Notes: a model not told the origin generated them from the sequence alone. Shown: positions 1 to 12,299, numbered from the stretch's first letter. The stretch: DNA of 64,000 nucleotides from Sialis fuliginosa (GCA_961205875.1 OY540813.1:9085001-9149000), one strand, 5' to 3'. Made by a program: numbers and translations.

Positions 1-840
1 AATTTAAACATACTATGTATTAGAAGGTTTAAATTAAATCAGAACAAACAATTTACAGTATCTATTAAAGTTTTGTGAAATAAATTACTTTTAATTAATA
101 TTTGCAGTCTCTAAAGTAAACAAATAACTCTAAAATAGTCACACATTTTACAATAAATAACAATTATTCAAATGAATTCTCTCTGAGCACAAACAATGCA
201 GTTTACAGGAGTAGCATTTATAACTACTAATGTGGACCCATCATAAAACCCTTTGTACACGGGCTGAAATTATTCCAAAACGTAAAGAGTTGCGAGCTGT
301 TCGCGCATCACCGAGCAAGGAAATAATTTGAGTTACTGCGCTCATTTACATAGGCATTGTGCCGCTAAAAACCCACAATGGCCCAGCATAAATTCATACA
401 CCACCACTTACATATGAAGTTACAATTAAATAAATTACTTACATTCCATTTAATTGATTGTCCATTGATACAAGTTATGGACAACAGCCCTTATTTGTGT
501 GAGGGTGATACGATCAATTGAATGATCGCGAAATATTATTTTTGTTAGTGAATGAGAGTGTGTTAATTTGAACAGAATCCATTGTTGTAGGAAGTTATTG
601 AGATAAGTGGTTATTGAAGTTTGGAATTTCACACAATTTAAATGTAAATTACATATTGTAGCTTCCAAATATATATTCTATATAGGTACCTATTATTATA
701 GTATAAGTGATAATAAATTATTATTTATTTTAATGTTTAAGCTAGGTATATTTATTATATTAATTTACAAATTTCAGTTATAACGTTGCTAAATTTTGTA
801 GTATATACCTATACTTATAGCCGATCTTCAATATATATTT
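1..840. other. AT-rich gene-free stretch
   Basis: No recognisable gene or repeat. A 72-codon minus-strand frame (450-668) has no domain I recognise. Just downstream of its stop, at 442-437 on the minus strand, is a good 5' splice-site core (GTAAGT). One such site alone does not define an exon. Confidence 0.4.
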
Positions 841-1040
841 CGCGCCCTGTCACAGATGAAGTGTTGTAATTAATCTCATTCGTTCCGCGGAAAAAATACT
901 CATTACCTCGCATAGGAATCGTGATATTTACGATTTTGTATAATCAATAAATAGCGAAAAAGAAAAAAATCTTAATTTTTCTCCCCGTCTCAGATAAAGG
1001 GTTGTAATTCGTCTCATTTGATCCGAGGGAAAAAAAAGCA
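841..1040. repeat. Two imperfect direct copies of a ~57-bp motif
   Basis: The segment at 841-898 and the segment at 981-1040 share, in the same order, a CCYGTCWCAGAT block, a GTTGTAAT block, a TCTCATT block and a TCCGNGG block followed by an A run. The spacer between the copies is about 80 bp of AT-rich DNA. They could be two fragments of one dispersed repeat or a local duplication that has since diverged. Confidence 0.6.
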
Positions 1041-1448
1041 AGTATTCAATCATAGTAAATTAAAAAAATATATTTAACCAACAATAAAATATATCTGTAT
1101 GGTTTACAGTATTTAAAATACTAATAAATAATGATTTTATTTATTCACAAAAATATTTCAAATTCTAATTTTGTATTATATTATTGGCCAGCCCAGAAAT
1201 AGACTATCAGTTGAAAAACCCGAGACTCTTGTTTCATATGCGCAACCCTAATCAAATGTTTCATGAACGTTTTATGATATTTGACTATACCTACTTTTAC
1301 AGTAAATAATGAAACCATAGTTGAGAAATTATAAAAATTGTAACTTAACAAATCTTTGATTATACCTATATACATACATATTATATAATAAACAACAACA
1401 AAAAGAAAGTAATAATTATGTAAAAAAGCAAATAATAAATAAATTTCA
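1041..1448. other. AT-rich gene-free stretch
   Basis: Low-complexity AT-rich DNA. A 64-codon minus-strand frame (1181-1375) has no recognisable motif. Confidence 0.35.
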
Positions 1449-1748
1449 ATGTCAATTTGTCAATATCATTTTTACAGGAAATGCCCTTTAATTAAATTCA
1501 TTTCAATAAATATGTCAAACATTATCGACAACATCTTTTATTTTATTCAAACGAATTTGCGCTGTCTTAAAAACTTTACCTCCTTCAGATATTATCTCAA
1601 ACGTATAAAAAAAACGAAATATGAACAATTTATCTGCGACGAGGGATCTAAACTGACATTTGAGAGTGGAGAAGAACCAATTGAAGGTGAGGTCAAGCAT
1701 AACGCTCTAGTAAAAGCAGAAGAACTCAATGTTGATGACGAGTACTAA
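1449..1748 (+). other. Unrecognised 99-codon ORF with acidic C-terminus
   Basis: This ATG-started frame ends with an acidic, protein-like tail of about 30 residues (contains ESGEEPIEGEV and ELNVDDEY) just before TAA. The first half is hydrophobic and basic, like translated AT-rich DNA. A polypyrimidine/CAG acceptor (CTCCTTCAG, ending at 1589) lies inside the frame, so only the second half might be exonic. After the stop, another frame reads on for about 20 codons (starting KSRFLNAARAGG), which suggests a frameshifted remnant. The tail could be the C-terminus of a decayed transposase. I cannot name the family, and no partner exon was found nearby. Confidence 0.15.
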
Positions 1749-3107
1749 CAAAATCACGATTTCTAAATGCAGCAAGAGCGGGCGGTATAATCAGAGCTGG
1801 CCTTGTTTATTTTATTTTATTTTTTTACTTACTACAATTGCTGAAAATATAATGTGTTTCAATTTTATCGTTTGTATTTTTAAACAAATTTGAGTTATTT
1901 TTTTTATTTTAATCAACGTAAATTATAATAATTTGTATTGTAGTTTTATCCACTTTTTTTTATTAAAATTATACATCAATAATACCCAAAAGTACAAACG
2001 TTTACCTGCAATATGTTAAAATTTAATATGATTTAGATATTTTACTATCTATCAATATTTCTAATATAATAATAAAAGTAAAAAATAAATGGTTATATCT
2101 AATGTGTAAATTAATTAGGTATGCTTATTGTGAAATAACTATATTTAAAAGTAATGTTATCTTTTTTTAGTTATTACATAATTATTATATATTAATAAAA
2201 TAGGGTTCATAACGATATTTTAGTACTATGTTTTTTTTTTCTAATTCATTGCAAATTGCATCTAAAAATATTTAAATGATTCTACGAAGATCAATCTCTA
2301 ATAATCAACATTTTAATTCAAATCTTGACATAAATCATACAATATAAGTATTAATTACCCATTTACAACAAATTATAATCTAAAATCTTATCATAATACG
2401 TATATATACTGTATATGTAATACATAAGCCCGTACCTGTGTTGTCAATAATCACGGATCACGTTAGACGGTAATTAGTTTGTTCCGCACTACTTGTTTTG
2501 TGACAGGTATTGCCTAATAACTGACAAGAATTATGATTCTTATGGTTCTTGTGATTGCAAGCCCATTGACCTTGGTTACATAGGCGTGTTGGCTTATGAC
2601 CCATATGGGTTTATGTATGCTGTTTGAATTTATCTATTCTAACGGCTGAATACAGTTACTTTAACTATACTAGAATTAGAATTTCAGATGTGCTCGTAAT
2701 TTAGGATGAAATATAGATCGCAATAATATTTCACTCCAAACGATGTGTTTTCATTGTAAAGGTGGATTAGTAATTATCTTTTATTAATTACTATAGTTTA
2801 TAAGAACATATATTAGTTTAGGAAGCGTAATAAATAATACGTAAATAATCTAACTGTTCTCAAATTATTAACTTTTTGTTTTCTTCGATTTATGTGTATC
2901 CGTATAAAATATTATTAGGTTTATAGATTATTTACATATACTATCTTGCTTAGGTAAAAGGCTTTAAACTTATTTTACTTTAGTAATTTTGATGCTATTA
3001 GGTTTTTCAGATGATTTTTTACATATGTCATTAAGAATATTATTTCAATAGAATGTTATTTTTTTAAGTTTGTAGAATATATCAAATTAGTTACTTTTCC
3101 TGAATAT
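1749..3107. other. AT-rich gene-free stretch with one mixed-composition patch
   Basis: Mostly low-complexity AT. Positions 2430-2620 are clearly less AT-rich and free of simple repeats (contain CACGTTAGACGG and GCCCATTGACC). That patch could be a small regulatory element, but there is no direct evidence of function. Confidence 0.3.
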
Positions 3108-3291
3108 AAAAGCAGTAACTTTTAAACTATACTGCTTTTTATCTTCTTATAATTGAAATAAAACTGAAATTTTATTCTGCATTACTGCGTTTTACCTCTG
3201 ACAAAAAACTATTGAATTAATTAAAACACAAAAAAAGCAGTATTTCTGTTTTACAGAGTACAAAGACAGTAAACCACATCTTACTGCTTTT
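3108..3291. repeat. Two nested inverted pairs of the 10-mer AAAAGCAGTA
   Basis: AAAAGCAGTA at 3108-3117 is followed by its exact reverse complement at 3130-3139, giving a 10-bp stem with a 12-nt loop. The same 10-mer recurs at 3233-3242 with its exact complement at 3282-3291. A related GGCAGTAAG / TTACTGCC pair lies at about 3495-3525. This may be a degenerate MITE or a cluster of binding sites. Confidence 0.6.
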
Positions 3292-4500
3292 AAATTTCTA
3301 GAAATAAAAGATAGTAAGTCACTCAATTTAGGCATTATGATGAATTATAAACTAAAATACACTAAAATATTATAATGAAGTCATGTAACTTATCATTGGC
3401 ATAGTAAATTTTATGAAAAAAAAATTATTAATTGAATTCAAAAAAATCAAAAACTTCGAGTTCAGTTTTGTTTGTTTTTATTTTTTTTATACCTTACTGC
3501 CCTTTACCTAAGCACGGCAGTAAGTATATACTTTTAACTTTACTTTATTTGTATTTATTTCATATTTATACTGTAGTTTTAATAATAATCATTTTAAACA
3601 CTGCAGAAAAAATAAAAATAAGCATTCAATTTAATAGATTTTTAGTAAGTTGTAGGTTACTTTCAGAATTTATAACTTTAATATTTATTACTCATCAATA
3701 TAGCCTTGAACATGAAGTAATACAATAAAATTCATCAATCACCACAGAAGACTAGAATGTCAAATACATTGATATAATTTTAATATGATTCATATTCATT
3801 TCTAACCATGATTCATTTAACATTGAATCCTAGCATTTGAACTCTAATATCATTACTTTACAAATCATCACATAGTAAGTAACGTTTTTAATTATATCCG
3901 TTAATAGAAAATTGTAATAATATATAAACGTTCTGTAATGTCTTGTCATAATTACAATTCCGTTAACGTTTTATTATGATTTTATGCACTAATTCGATGA
4001 ATTTCCATTTTATATCAATAAATATTGCAGATTTTACAATCCACTGCTTACACTGTGTGCAATCATTTGAATTTTAAAACAAAACTCTAGAGTAGAAGTG
4101 TGAAAGGGTTTATCACCACTGAATATTTATAAACTGTTTCGGTTTGTAATGGTTTGCAAAACATGATTACGTATGCTCAATAAAACGTGCGATTATAAAA
4201 GTATATTTTTGATATTTATGGCCTTTTCGAATATAACTCGAGCTTGGTGACAATGGACAATATCAATTTTTATTTCACTTAATCACTTAATATATTATTC
4301 AACTAGAATTTATTTTGATTTTGTTTTATTATACAGATATACATAAGTATGTATATATTTTTCAATATTATCATTTTATTCATATAACTATACTTATTGA
4401 AACAAAAATGTAAATTAGAAAAATGACATATGAACACTTCAAATAAAAAACTGAATTCCAAAATAAACCCTCGGATAAAGTGATGTTCGTTTATTATAGC
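3292..4500. other. AT-rich gene-free stretch
   Basis: No recognisable gene. A 98-codon frame (3432-3728) is hydrophobic, low-complexity translation of AT-rich DNA and overlaps the GCAGTA inverted motifs, so it is not supported as coding. Confidence 0.35.
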
Positions 4501-4520
4501 ATTAATTAATTAATTAATTA
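4501..4520. repeat. (TTAA)n microsatellite
   Basis: Five uninterrupted ATTA units, followed by non-repetitive AT-rich DNA. Confidence 0.9.
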
Positions 4521-4597
4521 TTTGACATCAAATTAAAAAACAAGCGATAATTCATCGGAAAAAAAATAAAAATTCAGTCAGGAATACGCTATTCTAA

Positions 4598-4882
4598 TGC
4601 CCGGTATTAAAAAGAATTTGCTTGAGTGCAATTCATATTAGCTCCCAGCTAACGCTATCTGCTAGGTATTCAATATAAATGACAACCACTCACAGATGTA
4701 GCCAATGAAATCGTACATATAATGACTTTGATGCATGCATATTAATCAGCGATTTCATTTACATTATTATACATTTACTACCACTGCTTTAAAATATTGA
4801 GCAATTTCACAACAATTTGACTCCCAGTAGATAGCATAAGCTGGAAGCAAATTTGTGTGCAAATTCTTTATAATACCGAGCA
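4598..4882 (+). mobile_element. MITE, subfamily A, copy 1 (TGYCCGGTATTA termini)
   Basis: The left end TGCCCGGTATTA is matched in inverted orientation by TAATACCGAGCA on the right. Inner arms also pair: AAAGAATTTGC and a block with AGCTAACGCTATCT on the left, TAGATAGCATAAGCTGG and GCAAATTCTTTA on the right. The left flank is TAA. No long ORF lies inside, so the element is non-autonomous. The interior block with ACAACCACTCACAG and AATGAAATCGT recurs at 30614-30790, and reversed at 37348-37693. A 3-bp TWA target duplication seen in sister copies fits PIF/Harbinger-type elements. Confidence 0.75.
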
Positions 4883-5036
4883 AAAGTAGTACATAAAATG
4901 ATGTGTGTAATGATTCAACTATTAATACAACAATATCTCTGCATACAAATTTTAATTTATTTCAATTCTCATTTACATTCTATTTTTAACGAAACACTTT
5001 TCATAAAGATAATTATATTAACGTAATAGTGTACAG

Positions 5037-5260
5037 TTGCCAGTCACGACTGTTGCACAACAGGCGCTTGATTATTATTTCAGTTCCTAATTCCCCAGTG
5101 TCTTCAAATAAATAGAAAGTGACTGAGCATCGCGTTTCAAAAGACAGCGCGGTCGCGTGGGCTGCAGGTGGAGGCCAACCAACCTCGGTTCAACTAAACG
5201 GTGAAGAAACACAACGCACTCTGTTCGAAAATAGTTGTAATTATGAAATGCTATTTGATT
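5037..5260. other. GC-richer low-repeat island
   Basis: This patch has several CpG-containing words (GCATCGCG, GCGCGGTCGCG) and a CAG acceptor-like site at about 5082. A 61-codon frame crosses it but begins with GTG and has no recognisable motif. I see no coding gene. It is a candidate conserved regulatory element, lying between two members of one MITE family. Confidence 0.25.
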
Positions 5261-5400
5261 TATTGGCAACTCCATTTTGTTTAATTTCAATCGAAAATAT
5301 ATAGGTACATTCGTGATACGATATAATAAAGTTTAGTTCTTTCATTGTTCACAAATATAATTTAATATCTTCTTCTTTTGATTTTAAATAGGGAAACTTA

Positions 5401-5690
5401 TGTCCAGTATTATAAGTGAGCTAACAAATTTGCAAGTACTCTCAAATGGGGTATTAATTCTGTGATAGTATCTATGGATTAGTTATGGAATTTAGAGCAA
5501 TCATACAATTTTTTATAACACAGTTGATGAGTCTGACCATACAAAATAATTTTCATAATATCACCACTGTTTTAATACCGTTGGTGTTTACCTACTACGC
5601 GTGCACGAAATTTGTCAAACACTTCATGAAATTTGAAGGGAACTGTTAGCAAGTTTGTACATTTTGTTAGCTCGTTTATAATACCGGACA
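5401..5690 (+). mobile_element. MITE, subfamily B, copy 1, with TTA target duplication
   Basis: The termini TGTCCAGTATTATAA and TTATAATACCGGACA are inverted repeats. They extend inward through GAGCTAACAAATTTGCAAG on the left and its diverged complement on the right. The element is flanked by TTA at 5398-5400 and TTA at 5691-5693. There is no internal ORF. Sister copies lie at 28072-28302 and 55430-55660. Confidence 0.85.
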
Positions 5691-8499
5691 TTACTACTAC
5701 ATTTCTATGACCAGTAACTTAGTCCCGCTTTTTTTAAAATATATATATAAAAATTTGTGCTGTATTGTACTCATCTTAGGAGTTTTAATGAAAATAGCGG
5801 AGCTAGCTTGTACCTCAAAAATTATATCAATCTGTCAAATTTTTGTATTGGCGATAACAAAAATTTGAACGCAATTGTAGCACAATACAGCATAATCTTT
5901 TTTATATTTCTTAAAAAAATTGGGGTTAAGTTAATTGAAGAGGCATTACAATACAACAGTATCTTGATTTCTAAATTCGAAAAATAGATTTTTTAACAAC
6001 GTTTTACTTAGATACCTGGTTGAATTTATTGAAGAGTTGGTTTTGTAATGATATTTTTATAGAAAATTTATTATACAAATATATGTTTACAAATGAAGGT
6101 TCTCAAGAATTTGACACTAAATTGTAAGGATTTGCAACATAAATAAAGTAATAAAACTAAAGCGTTATGGCGTATTTATATCAAAAAGACAAAATAGAAA
6201 CACGGTGATTTTAACAAAATGACAACAAAACCTATACTTAAATTTTTAAATACGATTTTATTTAAAACATCTCAATGATCTACATGTACAAACATATATT
6301 TTCTTATTGCAAATATAATTTTATTAGAAAAAAAATATCATTAACTCTTATAATTATAGAAATTGTTAATATGATAATTTATGCTAAGAAACATTAACCA
6401 TCGATTACATAAATATTAATTATATAAATGTCAACAATACTATGTATAATTGTAATTTTATTGCAATGTATGAATAATAGTGTTATGTTTCTAACGATAA
6501 TTGTAATTAAATTAAAATATTGCTACATTCTAAGAATGTTTACAGGTTATTTTATACTGTTATGCACGTAAAAGCTGCTTAAAAAAAACTCAACATTGAA
6601 AGAATTATTTTAATTATAAGTACAATTCTACTGCGTTTAATTTTTCAAATTTTCTTAGCTTTTTATTTTTTATAGATCCAATAATTGATAAAAACTTCGT
6701 TGCTATTTTTTATAATATTGTTTTTTTCGATATATCAAATGATTTATATATCACTCTGTATACTAATTCTACAAATTGAATAAGCTAATAGAAAACACCA
6801 TTTAAAAGTCTTTAACTTTATGAATACATGAAATATTGATTGTAATTTATTGAAAATGTCCTCCACGTATAGTTTTAATATTAAAATACAACCGCTAATT
6901 ATAGATTTCCTTTATATTTTATAATAGTTGATATATAAATTGTCGAGAACCACAGAATTAATGTCAGATTAATTAAAAAACTAATCAGTAATTAAGTACC
7001 ATTTTATAGATTGAGATATCCATAAATTATATGTACCGTGTGTATTATATTAATGATTTATTTTTATATAGTTTTGTTTTCGTAATATTGAATTTGATTG
7101 CATTTATTTTTTATATGTTTAATTTCTTCATTGATAGAAATATCATGGCGTCAAATAATATTTTTTAAATTTATTTAAGTTTCCAAATTACAAAAAGCTA
7201 CTTCTAATCACACAAAATTCCAAATATTCCAGATTCACCATATTTTTTTAGTCAAATCAATTTCGACCAAACGAAAACTTAAAATAACTTTTTCTAAATG
7301 ATGATGAGGACACCATAGAAGATTTAGAACATAATATCTTCTTCCAATCAAGACTTTCTAATAAAGATTATGCTGGAAAAATTTATAAAGAATAGAATTT
7401 TTCTTATATTTATGAGTTAAGCGAAACTTCTCTATACCTATACTTATACAGTCACTATATAAAAAAAAAACAAGATTGGAGCTATCAAATATTGGTCGTT
7501 CAATGCAGTATTTGCTTTGTATAATCTGCATCCTGACCTCGATAGATAAAGATTTCTAAAAAAAATTAAATTTTATAAACGACGTTAAAATAAACATGTA
7601 AAAAACCCAATTACATATTTTATAATACATATCTGCTGGGTAAGATACGAAGGCTTCGGAATAATTCGTACTTTGTAGGAATTATAAGGCTATGTTACAA
7701 TAATTTTAGTGAATCACTTACTGGAACATCGCCAGTGATTCCATGGGTCCCATAAATGTCACCTGCCCTGATAACTCCAGATTTTTTTTTTCATTATTTT
7801 ATGTAAATTACATTAATTATATTTATCTTTGGGTTGCATTCAGTTGTAGGTGGCTCCATATTAAATAATTATGTCCCTTATCTTAATTATAAAAGAACTT
7901 ATTGCTATTTTAATATCTTTTCGTATTATGCTTTGAATAAATGTTTTTCTAACATACTCCGATGAGAAGTTATTCAAGAAAAACTAAAGAAACTAGACTA
8001 AAATAGTATTTTCCAGTTGATAAAATTATAATTAATTTTCTCTGTTATATTTAAAAGAATGAAGTTAGTACTAACTCTACTGGAAACAATAAAAAGAACT
8101 AAAAAACGTTTCTTATTTCTTGTTTCATACTTCCTCATGTAATGTTCTTTATATAAGAGTTCACTATTGAGCAACGGAAGTTAATATTTTATAAAATTTT
8201 ACAGACATTTTTTTCTGTTTGATAAATAATACTGCTGTATAACAAAGAAAAAATTAATACAATGTTTTTATTATTTACAATTAGTCAACAAATATCGCAG
8301 TAGTAGTAAACATTCTTATATTTTATATGTGGTAGGTAACAATAATAATTTTAAAATTAATGTCAGTCAAATATTAAAAATATACATTCATAAAAAAACT
8401 AACTCTTGTAAAAATTTTAAGTCAAATTTAAAGTGATACTTGAGCTTATTGGATTTTACAGATTTTACATAGAAATGTCAGGTCTAATATGTGATAATA
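5691..8499. other. AT desert
   Basis: About 2.8 kb with no supported gene. A 76-codon plus-strand frame (5757-5987) shows no motif. The rest is low-complexity AT-rich DNA with A and T homopolymers. A less AT-rich patch lies at 7700-7790. I see no inverted-repeat element here. Confidence 0.4.
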
Positions 8500-8760
8500 C
8501 TACCCTCCCTCATTATCAATATTCCCAAGTCTTTCACGTTGTTTAGTTTTAATGTTCATAAATATTGAAAAGCCCAGTTCACACAAATATGATGTTGAAA
8601 ACTATAGGAAAATTGTTTGCTTTTATGGAAAGAATTAGGGACTTGGCTTGCACAAAAATTCAAAACTATTCAAAGCCAGGTCAGAAAATTTCAATACAAT
8701 CCATCGACAAACTAACTTTTCTTCTTCATGAAACGAAAATTCGTAATTCGACATAGGTAT
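8500..8760 (-). pseudogene. hAT transposase C-terminal remnant (ZBED/SCAND3-like)
   Basis: Read on the minus strand from about 8602 to the TAG at 8500-8502, one frame encodes TSYLCELGFS, then MNIKTKQRERL, then GNIDNE. This is the signature of the hAT-family dimerisation domain near the C-terminus of hAT transposases and of domesticated ZBED and SCAND3-type proteins: a YLCE-GFS core followed by NIKTK-R-RL. Upstream (8603-8760) the similarity continues only weakly across several frames with stops, including a KANNFPIVF-like stretch that fits the residues normally preceding the core. An active protein would be about 600 residues, and only about 33 codons are intact here. After GNIDNE the reading hits a stop, where the family usually continues with an LRV-LS motif. 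The fragment is therefore truncated and inactive. The plus-strand 63-codon frame over the same bases is a shadow of it. No hAT terminal repeats were found around it. Confidence 0.7.
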
Positions 8761-9399
8761 TAACTGTAGCAAATGGATATCGATAAGATAAGTAATGTAC
8801 AATATTTTCTTCTAATAATGATCTTATTATTATTATTATTTATCACTTATTGTTCTGTGAAACAACTGATGGATGGGATGAAAATCGAGCTCGGTAGCGC
8901 TGCTTGTGAATTGTTTTTATTATTTCGCGGAGCACTTGTAATATGTTCGCGGAATACCGGTTAAAAACCACTGTAAGTCTAACTTCATGTGGAGTATTCA
9001 GTAATATTTGTTTAATTCAGATATGGCTCCACATAAATTTAGACTGTCGACGATTTCCATTCATGACTCTTGAAAATGATTTTTATTTTCATTGGAAAGA
9101 AATCTTAAGTACTTTCTTAATTATTACCCCTGATTTTAATTAATATTTCCAAATTTGGACAGTGGAGCAGGAGTGCAGGTACTGTTTTTGGACATATCGA
9201 TAAATAAAACAAACGATCGCGATAAATGTGCGGACTGTAAACGTCTATACATGCCGTTGCATGCGGTCCGGCTATACTAATAGGCTGGCAGTAGTCGGTA
9301 ACAGTCGTACGTCTAAACCTGTCATTTGGTTTAATCAGATCATAGACACGCCAGCAGCGCCTCGCGTGGACATGAGACCAATTAACAATGTTTTTGCGG
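8761..9399. other. Gene-free stretch, mixed composition
   Basis: Three short frames (8773-8964, 8943-9143, 9228-9491) have no domain I recognise. From about 9165 the composition becomes less AT-rich, with CpG-containing words, leading into the tRNA-like fragment. Confidence 0.3.
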
Positions 9400-9489
9400 T
9401 ATTAATTCTTGTGCTAGACTGCCTCCCGCTGAGAGTCCCGGGTTCAAATACTTCAATGTCGGTCGGGTTATTGTTTTTTTTTTTTTTTT
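9400..9489 (+). repeat. tRNA-like / SINE-like fragment ending in a T run
   Basis: CTAGACTGCC followed by GAGTCCCGGGTTCAAATAC resembles the anticodon-to-T-arm part of a tRNA. It has a near-consensus internal B box (GGTTCAAAT) at 9441-9449. The expected T-stem does not pair properly (position 61 is A instead of C), so this is not a functional tRNA. Shortly downstream is a 16-nt T run (9474-9489), as expected of an RNA polymerase III terminator or of a SINE tail. A degraded tRNA-derived SINE or a tRNA pseudogene are both possible. Confidence 0.4.
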
Positions 9490-12299
9490 AATTTTATTGG
9501 GATCTAGATGCATTTGAAAGTGCATTTAAATAACTATCCATTGTTCTGGGTACGTGGAATTGTGTTGACAGAACATGTTCGCAGTTGTGTGAGTCGGAGA
9601 AATAAATCAAAACCGATATTTTATACTGGATTCATTTATCATTAGTCTTTATATGTGTTATTATCATTGTTATTATTATTATTGTGTAATCGAGTATGGG
9701 AAATGCAACTATCTTGCACTCAAAACAATGGAATTATTGTATTATAGAGGTGTTAGATTTTATTCAATGATTGGACACAATTATATAATTAAAATATACA
9801 AGTATCAATAAATTAATTATTCTTGGTTTCTCTATATGCATGTATAATGTATAAACCAAACGTTTTTTGTTTAGTCTACTATGCTAATTTTATTTGTACA
9901 AAAAGTTGGAAAGCGGGTAATATGAACGTTTAATTTTTTTATTTTAATTCTAATATGTATAAATTTTATTTCCAGTAATATTAATTTTACTGAAAGGCGA
10001 TCACAGTTTATAAATAATTCACCGTTTATATAATTTTGTTTGACATGCATGACATATTATACTTCATAAAATAATAAACAAAATCTATGCTAATGTTTAT
10101 AACAGGTTATAATATTCGTCTGTGTTTCAAATGTTATCAAGGAAACAAAATAGGTTTTCTCGGAACAATGTAATTCATGAAAAGCTAATTTATTTACTGC
10201 ATCAAAATGCAACAAGCAAATCATAATAATTTATTTAAACAGTTTCGTGAAGTCTGTCATTTAATATTATGTACTCATTTACATTAAATATTTCTTATTT
10301 AAAATTCAACAAATGAACCATAATGTCTGGCAAAACACTCCGTATAAGGTTCACAGAGGTTATCGATCCTAAAAAAGTATTAATAAAAGTAGGCAACATA
10401 ACAATACAACAGTAATACGATCATAATTTCAAAAATAGATAATGATTTATGTACCTAGAGACCATCCTCTCTTTCATCGGCAGGACCGGGCGATAACAAT
10501 ATCAAGTTTTATATCAAAAATATAACAACTTTCTATTTATTGTATATTTTATTACGAAATACAATAATTTATTAAGATTTCATCAGTAAATGGAATTTTT
10601 AGTATAAATAATAGTTATTGTTTAAGTACACATTTTTAACATTTAACGATTTTTTATTATAAAACTTTATTTAAAAATATCCATCAAAAATTTTAAAACT
10701 AAAATACAATCATTCTTTATTAATTGTATATAGTTTAATGGAGTAGATTTAATATTATTGTCACTTTTATTTTAGTAAAGTTTCGAGATTTTTTAACTAT
10801 AATATTTTTAAAATAATAAGTATGTACTAAAATTACCACAAACTATTTTTTTAAATTATATAATACAAATTAGTTAAATTATATAAGTAATACAATTTAT
10901 AAAAATACCTTAATGATATAATACTCGTACATCTAATTGAAATTTGAAAAAAATTAAAGAAAACCAATTTTAAAATAAAATAAGTGTTGATTATATTATG
11001 ACCAATTAACTCGTTACAATCGTAAACCTACAGTAATTCAAAATAAATCTGAAAAGAAATTGTAGTTTTTGATAATTGATTCACATTAAGACTTATTACC
11101 AGAATGTAAAAAAAATTGCAATTAATTATTGTATGTCCGGTCCTGCTCATAATCATAATTCATTGTACGACGCTCCTTAGTACTCTGATATCAACACTCT
11201 AGGTTAGAAGATAATAAGCGTTTTATTAATTCACAACACCTCCTACGCATGCTAGAAGCTAACTGACAGTTAACTGATGACTATAGTCGAACAAACCAAA
11301 ACTGGTATTGTAACTATATACGTCTATGTGAATTACACGCTTGGTCCACTCCTCACACATGAATAGATACAAAAACAAATATTACTGACATACATTTTGA
11401 TTGGCCACTGCCATATTTCATAGTTGTCATAGGACTGTGGTATTAACGTCTTGTGGTTTGTAAATGGATTGTCAGAAAATGTAAATATCGAGGGAAAATT
11501 ATTGTTTCTTTCTTTAAGTAAAAATAACGGACAAACCTTGATATATTAAGAAACACGTCCGGTTAGTAATTGAAATAAATATGTTTTCGTTTCTAAAAAT
11601 AAAGCTCAACATTGATTTTGTAATCAATGTAGACATATAATTGACGAAAAGTCTTTTTTCACTTCTGTCATTATAAGAAATGTAAATACAACACATAAAA
11701 TTTAATGTCGCATGTACTGATATAAAAAGCCGTGATTGATTTTGTGAGAGTTGACAGTTTAGGTTTTTTTATGTTACCTGAAGCAGAAATTATCAATTTA
11801 TACATGTAGGAAAATTATACGTTTATCTTTTTCTAAATTAACGATAAATCAATCAGCATCTTTAGTATGTATTATTTTTATTATTTATTAAACTCATTAG
11901 TAGTATGAGTATACATTTAACTGTTTGAAAACGTATACAAGTCATTTATTTAATTTTCTTTAATGATAACCGATCAAAGCAAAATACATTAATAAAATTA
12001 TACAAAATAATTTAAAAATCAATTAAGTAAACTGTTTGATGTTTAGAATTGAAAAATTTAATGGATATTACCGTATGTCGGTTGGTGTAAATATTATGGG
12101 GCTATGAAAATAGGTCATAAGCATATGCTACATCTAGAATTAGATAATTTAATGCTATTTTCGGGATATATTTATGTCATCTTGTATGCGTATTATTTCT
12201 TCACTTTGTTATTTTATGTTTTATGTTATTGTTAAATTTTAATTAAATAAGATCCGATACTCATCCATGCATGTATATAATTTATATATTTGCAATAAT
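9490..12299. other. AT desert
   Basis: No supported gene over about 2.8 kb. Small less AT-rich patches lie at 10450-10500 (GGCAGGACCGGGCG) and 11130-11360, the latter with several dispersed CG-containing words. A 60-codon minus-strand frame (11514-11696) is unremarkable. Confidence 0.35.

Noticed and set aside
3432..3728. 98-codon frame
   Set aside because: Low-complexity translation of AT-rich DNA that overlaps the GCAGTA inverted motifs.
8565..8756. 63-codon plus-strand frame
   Set aside because: It is the antisense shadow of the minus-strand hAT remnant, which has recognisable motifs.
10475..11150. GGCAGGACCGGGCG and GTCCGGTCCTGC as inverted ends of a 650-bp element
   Set aside because: Only about 10 bases are shared, with no extension of the match and no target duplication.
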